A stretch of DNA of 64,000 nucleotides, from the NCBI RefSeq assembly GCF_004664715.2, contig NC_051072.1, positions 38,378,142 through 38,442,141 on the forward strand, in the 5' to 3' direction. The translations under genes were made by a program, and so were the position numbers. This document shows positions 47,531 to 58,138 of the stretch, piece by piece. This DNA comes from Peromyscus leucopus (taxonomy: Eukaryota; Chordata; Mammalia; Rodentia; Cricetidae). The notes below the pieces were generated by a model that was not told where the DNA came from, did not search any database, and was given only the letters and a program-made list of their open reading frames with translations. Position 1 is the first letter of the stretch; each line of letters opens with the position of its first letter.

Positions 47531-47891
47531 TTCTTAGTTAGGGTGTCTATGACTGTGAAAAAACACCATGACCAAGGCAACACTTACCAAGAAAACATTT
47601 ATTTGAGATGGCTCGCTTACAGTTTCAGAGTTGAGATAATGGTTTAGTCCATTATGATCATGATGGGGAGCATGGCCGCAGGCAGGCGGTAACAGCGGTG
47701 CTGGAGTAGTGGTTGAGAGTTCTACATCTTTCAGGCAACGGAAAGTCAACTGAAACACTGGATGGTATTTTGGCATAGGAAACACACTTCCTGTACAGTG
47801 ATACACTTCCTCTACCAAGGCCATACCAACTCCAACAAAGCCACACCTTCTAATAATGCTGCTCTCTGTGAGTTACATTCAAACTATCACA
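47531..47891 (+). repeat. Abundant rodent interspersed repeat, family not named
   Basis: The segment runs 'agggtgtctatgactgtgaa', 'aaaacaccatgaccaaggca', 'cagtttcagagttgagataa', 'ggcaggcggtaacagcggtg', 'gagttctacatctttcaggc', 'acagtgatacacttcctcta', 'ccaaggccataccaactcca', 'gccacaccttctaataatgc'. I recognise this as a medium-copy rodent repeat seen many times in mouse and rat, without a class I can name with confidence. Confidence 0.7.
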
Positions 47892-48185
47892 AGCATCCAT
47901 GGTCCTCTTATACATACCTGGCTTTAGGAACTAGATACCTGTTCCTTTTCGTAGCTCTTTAGAACAGGTCCCTTGGATGCAGCTTTCTTCTTAGGCTTAG
48001 CTGAGCAAGGGCATCTCCTAACCACAGTGCCATTGGGAACAGTCCAACGGCATTTTTCTCCTATATTTTGGCCCAAACCCAACATTATCAAAAGTGGACA
48101 AAAATGAAAAATAGCTTTCTTTTCTATATCTAAGTTTCGTCTCCTCTGGCTGAGCCACTTACCAAATTCTGAGAGTCATGGATAT
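47892..48185. other. Unclassified DNA
   Basis: Nothing recognised. Confidence 0.3.
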
Positions 48186-48197
48186 AAAAATATCTCA
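48186..48197. other. Target-site duplication, left copy, of rRNA retrocopy
   Basis: aaaaatatctca; the same 12 bases occur at 48265-48276. Confidence 0.85.
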
Positions 48198-48264
48198 CGG
48201 AAGACCCACTCCCCGGCGCCGCTCGTGGGGGGCCCAAGTCCTTCTGATCGAGGCCCATAAAAAA
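48198..48264 (+). pseudogene. Retroposed fragment of 28S ribosomal RNA
   Basis: Sixty bases (48198-48257) match the 5' part of mammalian 28S rRNA, where 'cggaagacccgctccccggc' and 'ggcccaagtccttctgatcg' occur in this order. They differ from my recall of the consensus by one base (act for gct). A run of A follows, and a 12-bp direct repeat flanks the insert, so the fragment was copied from RNA by L1-type machinery. It is far too short to be functional. The strong GC content against an AT-rich background makes it stand out. Confidence 0.88.
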
Positions 48265-48276
48265 AAAAATATCTCA
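48265..48276. other. Target-site duplication, right copy, of rRNA retrocopy
   Basis: aaaaatatctca. The leading A residues overlap the poly-A tail, so the exact boundary is ambiguous by up to five bases. Confidence 0.85.
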
Positions 48277-48289
48277 AGGATAAGGAGAG

Positions 48290-48520
48290 AGAGCCTTGGT
48301 ATTTTAATGTTCTAGAGCATTCTGGCAGGCAAGATGCTTTATGTATATCTTAATGTTCTGTCCTACAACGGTATAGCTATCCCAAAGATTTGAACTGTAC
48401 TTATCAATGAAACTCAATTGCCAGAATACACACGTTTTAGAATTTTATAACAGATCAGTTGTTTAAGCATGTATATAAGAAGGTCAATTCCCCATGCCCA
48501 GGTTTGCATAGCTAATAGGG
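48290..48520 (+). repeat. Possible MIR SINE
   Basis: 'agatgctttatgtatatctt', 'aatgttctgtcctacaacgg' and 'ccaggtttgcatagctaata' are placed as in the MIR core and tail. It is diverged. Confidence 0.5.
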
Positions 48521-49451
48521 AACTAGTCATTTATAGACATTGACTAGGAAGATGAGGCCGCAGGAGTCGCATTGGTGCAGATGTGAATTACAGGAAAAGA
48601 AATAAAGCGCTGTAGAAAGAGAAAGAGAGTCTTGTCTTCTGTTGTTAATTGCTTGTCATGGAATTCATTTGGTCAAATCCAAATTCTTCAAGTTTATTTA
48701 TAAATCTGTTCTGTTTTATGTGTACATAGTTGCCATAGAGAATAAGCCACTTCTACATAATGAATAATTAAGAATACTTTTCTTTGTTCCTTACCTTTTG
48801 TGGCAGCCAGAGTGGTAGAATTGACCTAATGTTGCCTTGAGTGAAAAAAAGAGGACTAAAACTTTACAGACCAGCATTCTGGCTCTCACAAGACCAACCG
48901 CACCAGGATCATCAGAGTCTTACTCACTCATGTAGTGGTTCTGTTTTCTCTGCTGCCTGACTCGTCCTACACTCAACTTTCAAAGGACATCTTGGGAAGC
49001 TAAGTTATCTCTTGTTCCTTTCTCATTAAGTGATCATTTGAACTGCCTGCAAGCCATGTTGATGGACTACTTTGGTAGCCTGGAATCTGCCAGCCATCCT
49101 TCCCTGACTCCCCACCTCGCACAACATATGACTACAGGTCTCTTCTCAATAATCTAGATTATTTATCCTTTATAAGTAACTGAACCCCATTAAGCAACTT
49201 TTGAGATTTCTTTGTTCAGGTAAAAGACTTTCATAAACTGCAAGTCATTAAGATGTATAACTGCAGAGGACACTGCACAGGGAAGACTCCAGATCTCTAG
49301 CAACGAGGTCAGAGGGTTCCTTTATGGCCTTTTGCCACTCTGTGCTAAGAGGTCACAAGATTGTCTACCCCAGAGTCTTCACTTGTGAAATCTTTAAAGA
49401 TACTATTTTCCTGACTGACTGGCAGAAACTCCTTTTGATTTGTTCCCATTT
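48521..49451. other. Unclassified DNA
   Basis: Nothing recognised in about 0.9 kb. Confidence 0.35.
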
Positions 49452-49590
49452 ATTTTTGAGACAAGTTCTTTTATTTAGTATAGACTAGGCTAGAACTCAT
49501 TGTGTAGCCCCATCAGGCTTCAAACTTGCAATCCTCTGCCTCAACTTCCCTGTGCTGGTATTATAGTTGAACACCACAGTGCTCACCTTA
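49452..49590 (-). repeat. B1/B4-type SINE, minus strand, diverged
   Basis: 'tttatttttgagacaagttc', 'tagactaggctagaactcat', 'tgtgtagccccatcaggctt', then 'gcaatcctctgcctcaactt' and 'accacagtgctcacc' give the complement of a B1-like body. Confidence 0.75.
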
Positions 49591-51080
49591 GGAACATTTA
49601 TCAGTGATGAACTTACATACAGTAAGAAGGATGACTATTGTTAAAAACTTTTCTGGGTCTCCCAGAGGTCCAATTGATGACCAATGAGAAGAATAGTATA
49701 CTTCATGGGAGGCAGAGAATCATTCCTATTAACCTAGAAATAATCCCTAAAATGTAGCCTTAACTAACTACCCCATTCTAGCCACCCTTGTGTTATATTT
49801 CTGTACTTGCTTGTCCTGGAGGTCACTGGTGTAAATGAGCTTGCCTCTCCCATTCAGGTACAAGAATGACAGCTTCATCATTGCCTAGGCAGGCATCCAA
49901 ATATTTGAGGGGTGGGAAAAGGACTCTGTATATAAATCTCCTATGCACAAAGAGGAAATGCAACCCATTATAATTTTTATATGTCTGGAGAATGGGGTGG
50001 ATGTAGCGTTATTTGCCTAGCTAAATGAAAGTTAAATATTTAAAACTCATGAATCTTTGTGAGTGGTGAGTAGATTCTCCCTGTGTAACATAACAAGCTA
50101 GGACATGAAGCATTATGAAAGTATTCAAATATTCTAGTGGGTAATTTTCTAGTTGGAAAAAATAGATGCAGCATAGATACTAATCGTGTTGTATAAATAC
50201 GTATATAGAGATAACAATATCATTTTGTTTTAAAAATTAATAAACCCAACTAAAACCTCTTTGGTGCATACCAGTGAGAAACAGTTTTTACTCTCTCTTC
50301 TCCCAGCCCCTAAGATACTCTCAAATAAAGGCCTGTATAGATCTGTTTTCTTTGTATAATTGTTTCTTGTTTAGTACATAGTCACTCTTTAAAGTTTTCA
50401 CTGATGTGACATAATTGATTAACCTATTCTTGATATTCAACTCCAAAGCTTAAAGACAGCAGGTAGCACAAACTCTTGTGTGTATCCTCTCCCTGATAAG
50501 GTTTCATAGGCAGCCATTGTCTGTGGTTCTTGCTCAGTCGTGAGCACGTGGCAACCTGGGTCTGACAGATGAAGGTATAGACACAATGCGATCTGACACA
50601 TTAGGAAATGGCACATTATACTTTTCTTTGGTTTAGGTTTATAGTTCTGCTGGACTTTGCTGGGGAAAATAAGGCATGTGCCTAAGCAAATAAGCTGTTT
50701 GCCAACAAGAAAAGGCAAAGCCCCACCCAGTGGAAAGCGTCACTTTGCAGCATGACACGGTACGTTACGGGAAAGGTGATTTTCTACTTCAGCCTTTTAG
50801 CCAATGGGGATTCCGTAGACCATTGTGAACAGATGCCCAACCACCCCAGCATCACATGATTTACATGGCAGGCACAAGTACTTAACCCAGGACACTGTGG
50901 AGTACCACAGTTAACACTGTTGAGCAGGAAGAGAAGATATGACTACCCTGGTTGGCAACTCTAATTCTGGAGGAAATTTACAACTAATGTATAACAGAGG
51001 GAATAAAGATGGGAGACGGTTCCTCTAGTCCACACTACAAACTTAAAATCTGGGAGCGCAGCTTCAGGAAGCTGGTAGAA
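49591..51080. other. Unclassified DNA, no gene
   Basis: About 1.5 kb without a named repeat. A CCAAT-like 'agccaatggggat' lies at 50801, without an associated CpG island. Confidence 0.35.
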
Positions 51081-51174
51081 GATTTCTCACAACTCCCTGT
51101 AATTCCGGTTCTAGGAGGAACTGGCACCTCTGGCCTCCAGAGGCACTTGTACTTATGCACACACATTCACACAT

Positions 51175-51223
<49 letters not shown>

Positions 51224-51240
51224 ACTTAAAATAAATACAT
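51081..51240 (+). repeat. B3/B2 SINE 3' part with (CA)n
   Basis: 'ctgtaattccggttctagga', 'ggaactggcacctctggcct', then a (CA)n at 51177-51218 and an A-rich 'acttaaaataaatacataaa' tail. The head is missing or heavily diverged ('ctgggagcgcagcttcagga'). Confidence 0.7.
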
Positions 51241-51261
51241 AAAGTGAAATATTTGCCGAGT

Positions 51262-51385
51262 TGATGTGTATAGCAAATTCCAGACAAGGGTTACAGAGTG
51301 AGACACTGTCTCAAAAGAAAAGAAGGAAGGGAAGGAAAGAAGGCTGAGGGAGGGAGGGAAGGGGGGGGAAGGAAGGAAGGAATGA
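51262..51385 (+). repeat. B1 3' remnant followed by purine-rich (GGAA/GGGA)n tract
   Basis: 'attccagacaagggttacag' and 'agtgagacactgtctcaaaa' are the right end of a B1. From about 51310 the tail continues as a G/A tetranucleotide tract. Confidence 0.65.
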
Positions 51386-52023
51386 TAAAATGGTTTTCTG
51401 TGACTTTTTTTCTAAGTCCGGGAAGCAGGAACTGGCTAACACCCGTGGATTGACTTTGGCAGCGAGGAGCCTTCCCTTGTCAGTGGACTCCATCTGTGCC
51501 TGCCTGTGCAGGCAGTTGCTGACTCCAGTTAGGAAACACACAGTGCCTTCGGCAGGGGAAGAACCAGCTTGGCAGTCTTTCTCCCTTCTTCCTCCATTTC
51601 CACTCCCTCCCACTTTCTCTACTTTCTCTTCATCCGAGAACAGCATGACACGAAGCAACTGTAGAATAACTCAGTGACTGAGGTGGGAATGGTGGCTGTG
51701 GGGATGGGTCACTGAGCAAGCCATATGACACAGCTGTCCTAGAATCTTGTTGTTTCTCTTCTCACTAAAAGAATTTATCATGAATCTGTCTTTTTTAAAT
51801 CCTAAACAGAGAAAACAGTGCTCCATATAAGGGGGTGAGGAAAAACTGAATGCAGGTGCAAATTATGAGAAAGGATATAAAGCTAATCCTTTTTCTAGTT
51901 CCAGTTCTGTCATGGAATTTTTTGTTTTGGGTGTTGGGTAAGTGCATAAAATTTATTTGATATAGAAAGTGTAAAATTAAATGTGGGGTTTCAGATCTTC
52001 CATTTTGAATGCCTATTCTGACT
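51386..52023. other. Unclassified DNA
   Basis: The opposing frames 51311-51658 and 51390-51677 overlap the purine tract and carry no motif. Nothing else was recognised. Confidence 0.35.
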
Positions 52024-52031
52024 GTATAGAA
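52024..52031. other. hAT target-site duplication, left copy (gtatagaa)
   Basis: Perfectly repeated at 52228-52235. Confidence 0.95.
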
Positions 52032-52227
52032 CAGTGGTTATCAACCTGTGGGTCATGATCCCTTTGGGGATCAAATGACTCTTTCACATGGGTCACCTAA
52101 GACCATTGGAAGACCCAGATGTTTACATTTCTATCCATACCAGTAGCAAAATTACAGTTATGAAGTAGCAACGAAAATAATTTTATGGTTGGGGGCATCG
52201 CAGCATTAGGAAGGTTGCAAACCACTG
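52032..52227 (-). mobile_element. URR1-type hAT transposon with perfect 8-bp duplication
   Basis: The left end is 'cagtggttatcaacctgtgg' and the right end 'aggttgcaaaccactg'. Internal 'aaaattacagttatgaagta' and 'gaaaataattttatggttgg' identify the same family as at 23480, in reverse. Both 8-bp flanks are gtatagaa, which is the target size of hAT elements. It has no coding capacity. Confidence 0.95.
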
Positions 52228-52235
52228 GTATAGAA
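52228..52235. other. hAT target-site duplication, right copy (gtatagaa)
   Basis: Identical to 52024-52031. Confidence 0.95.
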
Positions 52236-52737
52236 GCTCTTTAAGTTGTATATGGGTCTGGTTAATTTGGGTGTATGATATTTTCATTTACTTGCAAGGT
52301 TTTTTAAATAATAAAGATCATAAAACTTTTTTAAAAAACGAGACAAGAAAACAGTGTTGTGATATCCAAAGTACACTACCCACCTAGAGCACCCTTCTGA
52401 GTGGGTACCAGAGAGTGTATCAACTTCGTCCTAGCTACTCTTCCTAATTCTGTAATCCATAGCTAGATTTCAGAAGCTTGGGGTCTTCAGCTTCTCTCTT
52501 GCCTCTGACACATTCTGGTGTCATTTTTCTTATGGCTGCTTAAGATCTCCTGAGCATTGACCATGGACAATGAGCTATGAAAAGCTCTACTGCCCTTCCC
52601 CCACCCGATGTGCAGAGTCATGCATTTCTCAGATTGAGTTTGGAAGCCAGGTCTCTACTCTGCTATAAACCAATGTTATGACTTTGGGGACATTCTTTAC
52701 ATTTAGGAAATCCAGAGATCAGCGACCACAACATAAA
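52236..52737. other. Unclassified DNA
   Basis: Nothing recognised. Confidence 0.35.
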
Positions 52738-52755
52738 AAATATTTTTAGACATTT

Positions 52756-52907
52756 ACCCCATTCAACAAGTCTCTGATAGATGATATTTACTTCTCCAAG
52801 TGGGAGAGGGAAGAAGTCAAGTGAAGGAGGAAATGAGGGTAAATATGACTAAAATTCACAATATAAATGCATGAAACTGTCAAACAATAAAAACGAAATA
52901 AATAAAC
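52756..52907 (+). repeat. Very short 5'-truncated rodent L1 3' end
   Basis: The segment 'aagtgggagagggaagaagt', 'gaaggaggaaatgagggtaa', 'atgcatgaaactgtcaaaca', 'ataaaaacgaaataaataaa' is a rodent L1 3' terminus. An imperfect direct repeat flanks it (aaatatttttagacattt at 52738-52755 and aaatattttaggccattt at 52908-52925), consistent with a target duplication. Confidence 0.65.
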
Positions 52908-52925
52908 AAATATTTTAGGCCATTT

Positions 52926-53766
52926 GATTAATAGGGAAACTTAATAACTCTGCTGAGCTTCATTACTGGAAGAAGCCACAAGAAGCAAAGCTGTAAAGCT
53001 GAGAAGAACCGTGTGACCAGCCGAAAAGCACCGAGGCATACAGACTTGATGCTGATTTGTTTTGTATTCAAGGTCATGTGTTTGCATTTAACCAATATTC
53101 TAAGAATTGAAACTCCTTAACATTCAAAATGGGTTTTTTAATGAAATGTCAAGTCTGACAGATGGATGTCTCTGGCAGAAATCTTCTTTAGAAGATTAGG
53201 TGCTGGAAAGCCAATGACAGGCTTGGTCCCACGAAGGACACGCCCTTGCCTTATCATTGGCTCTGCAAGAATTCTGTGGCAATTGAAGCCCTTTGGCCTT
53301 GAATGCAGCCTGAATCACAGGAGAAACTGTTTCTGTCAAGTGACATCTAAGAATTCACTCTGATGACCAATACTCACTATTGTTTTGCAAATCTCATCTG
53401 CAAGGTCAGAAAGAGGTTATTGCCATATTTCCTGTTCCCACTTTGAGTCAGCAAAACTCTGGGAACATGAAGTGTAGCTTACTTTCTCAGACATTGTTTT
53501 AGGTTGATTACTAATATGATTGCAGTGACTACCTGATCATCTCAAGTATTCAGTATGGTACACCAGGGTAAGCACCCAATCCATGCTAAATCCATTTTAA
53601 AACATTTGAGTCACATTTTAAATGAACATGAGGATTTTACTGTTCAAGGGAGAATCTACTGAATGTTGGTAAGTTGGGTAACATTCATATTTGTATGATA
53701 GTCAATTGTTAGATATTTTTCTTAGATGTTTTGAAAAAGGTTCCATGCATACTGTGATGCTAACCT
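52926..53766. other. Unclassified DNA
   Basis: Nothing recognised. The frame 53166-53363 has no motif. Confidence 0.35.
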
Positions 53767-53777
53767 CAAGAAATACC

Positions 53778-53866
53778 TTTTTTTTTTTTTCCAGAACTGA
53801 GGACCGAACTCAGGGCCTTGCGCTTGCTAGGCAAGTGCTCTACCACTGAGCTAAATCCCCAACCCC
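53778..53866 (-). repeat. ID SINE, minus strand, with target duplication
   Basis: The plus strand reads poly-T, 'ccagaactgaggaccgaact', 'cagggccttgcgcttgctag', 'gcaagtgctctaccactgag', 'ctaaatccccaacccc', the complement of a near-consensus ID element. The duplication aagaaatacc occurs at 53768-53777 and 53867-53876. Confidence 0.96.
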
Positions 53867-53876
53867 AAGAAATACC

Positions 53877-54299
53877 ATTTTTGATGTCCTGCTAGAAATG
53901 TTTGTTGAGTAGGCATGTAAATGGATTTGGGGAAATCTTGCCTTTCTCCCTAAGGAGAAAGAAATTCTGGACTGCTGTGCAATTATAAACACCCCAAGAC
54001 CAAGAGTGATTGCCCAGTACTGTAGCTACCATAGATGAAGGAAACCAGAAATTGAAATGTGGGACTATGGCCAGAAGACAGAGGGGAGGGATAAGAAGAA
54101 TTTCCAAGGTGGGTGACCAGATAAGGAGTGCAGGTGCGTCTGGGCATAAGTCATATCAAGGCAGAAAGCATACTCTTCCGTCTCAAAACTACTCCCCCCC
54201 TTTCCTATTATTGTATTTCCATCAATGAAAGGATGCCTGTCTAGCTACCCAGGCTGTGACCTTTGAGTAATCTTTGAGTCGGCATTGTCTAGAGTTTTA
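53877..54299. other. Unclassified DNA
   Basis: Nothing recognised. Confidence 0.3.
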
Positions 54300-54440
54300 G
54301 AGCCGGTTTACGTCTGAAGGAGTACCTAATGCAGCCCCTACTGTGCAGATGTGGATGTGGATGTCAAGAGATACTGCTTTCAGTGAGTTATCACAACAAG
54401 CAGTAGAGGAAAGCCCGGGTCTTCATCTCTTAAATTCCTG
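54300..54440 (+). repeat. MIR SINE fragment
   Basis: 'tgtgcagatgtggatgtgga', 'tgagttatcacaacaagcag' and 'gaggaaagcccgggtcttca' fit the second half of MIR, where 'gtggcagagccgggattcga' normally lies. Confidence 0.55.
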
Positions 54441-54447
54441 CTGAGAT

Positions 54448-54610
54448 GGTAGATATGGTGGCACAGCTCTGTACGATCAACACATGGAAGCAGCCGCAGT
54501 GGGCTTGCTGCACTCAGAAGCCAACCCCGGAGTGCATAGTTCCAGAGTGAATTTCAGGGCAGCCAGGGCTACGTGAAATCTTGATTCAAAACAAAACAAA
54601 ACAAAAATCC
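54448..54610 (+). repeat. B1 SINE, diverged
   Basis: 'agatatggtggcacagctct', then 'aatttcagggcagccagggc' and 'tacgtgaaatcttgattcaa' follow the B1 layout, with an (AAAAC)n tail. The centre is disrupted. Confidence 0.7.
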
Positions 54611-54999
54611 CATTGAACATTCTTAAGTCACACCTACGCTTGGTTTTTCCCTTCTGCTTTTCTGTTTTTCTGTCATACACAAAGTCCCTCACACTCTCTC
54701 ATGCACAAAGCAAATCTTCTTACAGGTCTCTTATATCTAGCTTTGCCCTTTGTCTTTACCCTAACTAAGACCTCCTCTAAAATTATTTCAGAAAACTGTC
54801 CATCGTTCTCATTTGCTCCAGTTTGTCCCAACTATTTTAGGCAGTGTTTCTTAGATAAAAATTTCATGTTTCCCAAGAAATCACTGACTAAGTTCTAGAA
54901 TCCCCTGTTAACAAGTATTTGAACTTTAGAATAAAGTAACTTGGATTCACCCCAACAGCAAGCAAGGGAAGTTCTCTTTTGAGTTGTTAATTAGGATTG
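54611..54999. other. Unclassified DNA
   Basis: Nothing recognised. Confidence 0.3.
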
Positions 55000-56115
55000 T
55001 CTGAGAAACTCTCCAAATATACGGCCTATTGCTATAGCTCTAGGTTACCCACAAGAGGTAGAAGGTAAATCCTTTAGCTGGGGCCCAGAGGCCCCTGAGC
55101 AGGGACTTACCTGAATGGCTCCTCCCTGAGGAGCAGCTTTTATGGTACCATAAGGTGCCATACAAGCTTCCAAAGGAGGGAAGTGACCAACTGTCCTACC
55201 TAATTATGATGCATATAAATCATGTCAATAACCAACATGGCATGATAACCCTACAGGCGCAGTAGTGACATGCAAACCTTCGCAATAACCAACAACTCTC
55301 TATTTGGTTTTAAGACCCACTTAACAAGAGGGAAATCATGTCTGGTACTGGAAACCTAGCTAACTACTCAGTACTAGTGAAATCATGGTTATTGGAGGAG
55401 AATCTACAACCACTACTCTACTAAAACAATCTAATCCTACCAACACTCTAAGCATTTGCCTTTATACCCACAGAAAAGTGCTGTCTTTACCTTCAGCAAG
55501 GAAACTTCTTGATGCAACAGACAGAGACCAGTACAGAAAAACCACAACCAACCAAAATGGAGAGCTGTAGAACCCTGTCCCAAAGGATACATCTACCAAA
55601 CAGCCCCACACTTGAGGGTCAGGGAAGATTACGAAATGGGAGTGGTGTGTAAGGCCAGAGGATCAGTAAGATTGGATCTCCTAGAAATGTCAGAAGTTGA
55701 ACACATAAAATCTCACCAACATGACTGCCTAAACGTGAGCTGAACTATACCAACAGATGTGCCAAAGTGGATGGGAAATATCCCACAAGGCCTCAACCCT
55801 ACACAAAAAACTACAGGCAATTAAAGAATACTTAGAGTGGCAGAAATCATTTTCTCCAGGGAAGAGCCCACCACTTGGTTATCTAATATCAAATGGTCAG
55901 CCCTGAAAACATGCATGTAAGTAACATTATGCAGACTGAGAAGGTTATAGTTAGAAATACATATGTATTCACTTGTTCATCTATGCCTATAGCAAGAATT
56001 AATGTAAAAGGGGGCCAGAGATTTAAAAGAGAGCAAGGAGGGTTATATGGAAAGGTTTGTATGGAGGAAAGGAAAGAGAAAAAGGACTTAATTATATCAT
56101 AATCTCAAAGATAAA
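55000..56115 (+). repeat. L1 (Lx-like) 3' region, copy B
   Basis: About 1.1 kb matches the rodent L1 3' region over its whole length: 'acccacaagaggtagaaggt', 'tcctccctgaggagcagctt', 'taaggtgccatacaagcttc', 'ataaccaacatggcatgata', 'aatggtcagccctgaaaaca', then an 'agagagcaaggagg'-type purine segment and 'attatatcataatctcaaag'. No open frame of size remains. The copy is better preserved than copy A. Confidence 0.7.
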
Positions 56116-56124
56116 GGAAAAATA

Positions 56125-56250
56125 ATGGGTTCAAATTTGAACTTGAGTTCAAATTCATTATCAATTTCTAATGCTAGGTAAATTACTTAACCTTCTTGAA
56201 TTCATTTTTATCACCATAAAAGGGGATCAAAATAATAATATTTCAAATTA
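56125..56250 (+). repeat. MIR SINE fragment
   Basis: 'ctaggtaaattacttaacct', 'tcttgaattcatttttatca' and 'ccataaaaggggatcaaaat' follow the MIR core in order. Confidence 0.65.
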
Positions 56251-57960
56251 ACAATTCATTCCCTTCTTGAATGCACAACCCTCTGGCCTGTACTAATCTT
56301 CCAATTTTGTCTTTCCCCCACAAGCTAGGTTTTCTGCTTTCTCTTCTCTATCCCCTGAACACACTACTCCTAGCAACTTCTGGAGGTTGTCCCAACTGTG
56401 GAAAGTACCCACCCCTTCCTTATCATTGCTACAAATCCATCATGTGTATCATAGTCTTTATCATTTCTAGAAAAAGAAGTTGTTGGAGCAAGATACATGG
56501 GTAACAGTCCAAAGTCATGAGCTCTGAACTCCCACATGTGACCCCCTTTCTGGACTGCAGCATCATGTGATCTCTTACATGAGACTGTATCACTCCCTCA
56601 TCAGCAATGTTCACAGTGCTTGTCGCTTTACCATCCCAGCCTCATGTAGCAGTGTGTCCTTCTGTGACTGTCCATGTGACACTTTTCATCCCCAGTAAAG
56701 CCCCCACAATTTCTTCTTTATTCTCTTTTATTCTGCTATTGCTGTTTCCAATTGCACTAAATAATCCCAGAGAAACTTGGAGCCCATGAGTGAGTTGAGA
56801 ATATCATCCCTTGCCTTTCAGGTCCTTGTCCCATCAATCCTAAGGACATCCATTGAAAGGAGGATAAACATGGCTACAGTGATACTGCCCTGAACTGCCT
56901 AAGATAGTCTCACCGGCTTTTTGCTAAGGCTTGCAGTAACTATTGCCACACCTTTTTTTATTAGGCTTGCCTTTCCAGTTCATCACAAATCTTACTCCTT
57001 TTCTCTCATGCTTATAAACTCTGAGCCTGAGCCCTGATGAACTTCTTGTGGTTCTGCTAACTTCATCCAAATGTCAATGTTTCTAAACTAATAGAAGAGA
57101 ATGTTCTTCTACTTCAGGGTCAGCAGTCATCCCAACTGATACCTAAGAAGAACCAAGGACATCAAGAACTCCCTCATCTGCCTCCCCCAACTTGGATGAA
57201 TGACTTGAACTCAGTATAGTTGCAATAATAGTTCTCAAGTCACAGAGTTCTCACTCCCCTGGGGAAGCACTTTAATCCACATAGAAAGGCACTCAAGTGT
57301 GGGTGGATGTGGAAGTGGTACTATGAAGCAGAATGCCTTGCTGGAAGAACAAGTGGGCTGCTAAAATCCAGCCCACGCTCTTCTCCAGGCTTGGACCTGG
57401 GGGGATCTGCTCCAGGGACGAGGGACAGTTTTACAATCTTCAAAAAAGCTACTCTAGCTAGCTGAACTCCACACCCCTCAAGTGAGGGGTGGGGGGCTTT
57501 TTGATAAGTTACATGAAGACTCTGTATAGTCCAGAGCAGGCCATGACAGAAACATGGTGGGAGTTTGATTAAATACTACTTATTGTAACTATGATTACCA
57601 ATCTCAACTGCCTTACAATAATAGTTTGGGAACAGAAGTATCAAGTAAATGCTAAGGACTTCATGTTAATGGAGAAACATTCTTTATTACTTAAGAAAAA
57701 GAAAATGAATGCATTGTGATTTAACTGGTCTGTCATCAATCTCATTTTACTGCCTGTGAACTTGATAGAAATAACTCCTTGATATAGTTTTCTATTTCTA
57801 GTTAAAGCTTTTAAAACAAGAATCATTGAAAGAGAATCTGCCCTTTTATTTTTGCTTTAAAATACAGCCCCTGAGTTAGGTGCTCTAAGTAACTAAACTC
57901 TAGAGTTTAGAGATTCTGTTCACAGTGGTCTTATAAGCTTCCCTTAGGGAAGCAATCAGA
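56251..57960. other. Unclassified DNA, no gene
   Basis: About 1.7 kb without a named repeat. A small perfect hairpin sits at 57471-57487 (cacccctcaa/gtgaggggtg). Open frames show no motif. Confidence 0.35.
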
Positions 57961-57966
57961 TACATT

Positions 57967-57972
57967 TCTTTT

Positions 57973-58054
<82 letters not shown>

Positions 58055-58138
58055 CTCCCTCCCTCCCTCCCTCCCTCCCTCCCTCCCTTCCTTCCTTCCC
58101 TCCTCCTCCTCCTCCACTTCCTCCTTCTTCTTCTTTTT
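57967..58138. repeat. Polypyrimidine tract: (TTTC)n-(CCCT)n-(CTT/CCT)n
   Basis: About 170 bp is C/T only. It starts as (TTTC)n for about 80 bp, changes to (CCCT)n for about 35 bp, then mixed CCTT, CCT and CTT units. The minus strand gives spurious Lys/Glu/Gly-rich frames. Confidence 0.97.

Noticed and set aside
48198..48257. Functional ribosomal RNA gene
   Set aside because: Only about 60 bases of 28S match, with a poly-A tail and target duplication, so it is a retrocopy.
50790..50830. CCAAT-box promoter
   Set aside because: A lone CCAAT-like match occurs without CpG enrichment, TATA or downstream exon.
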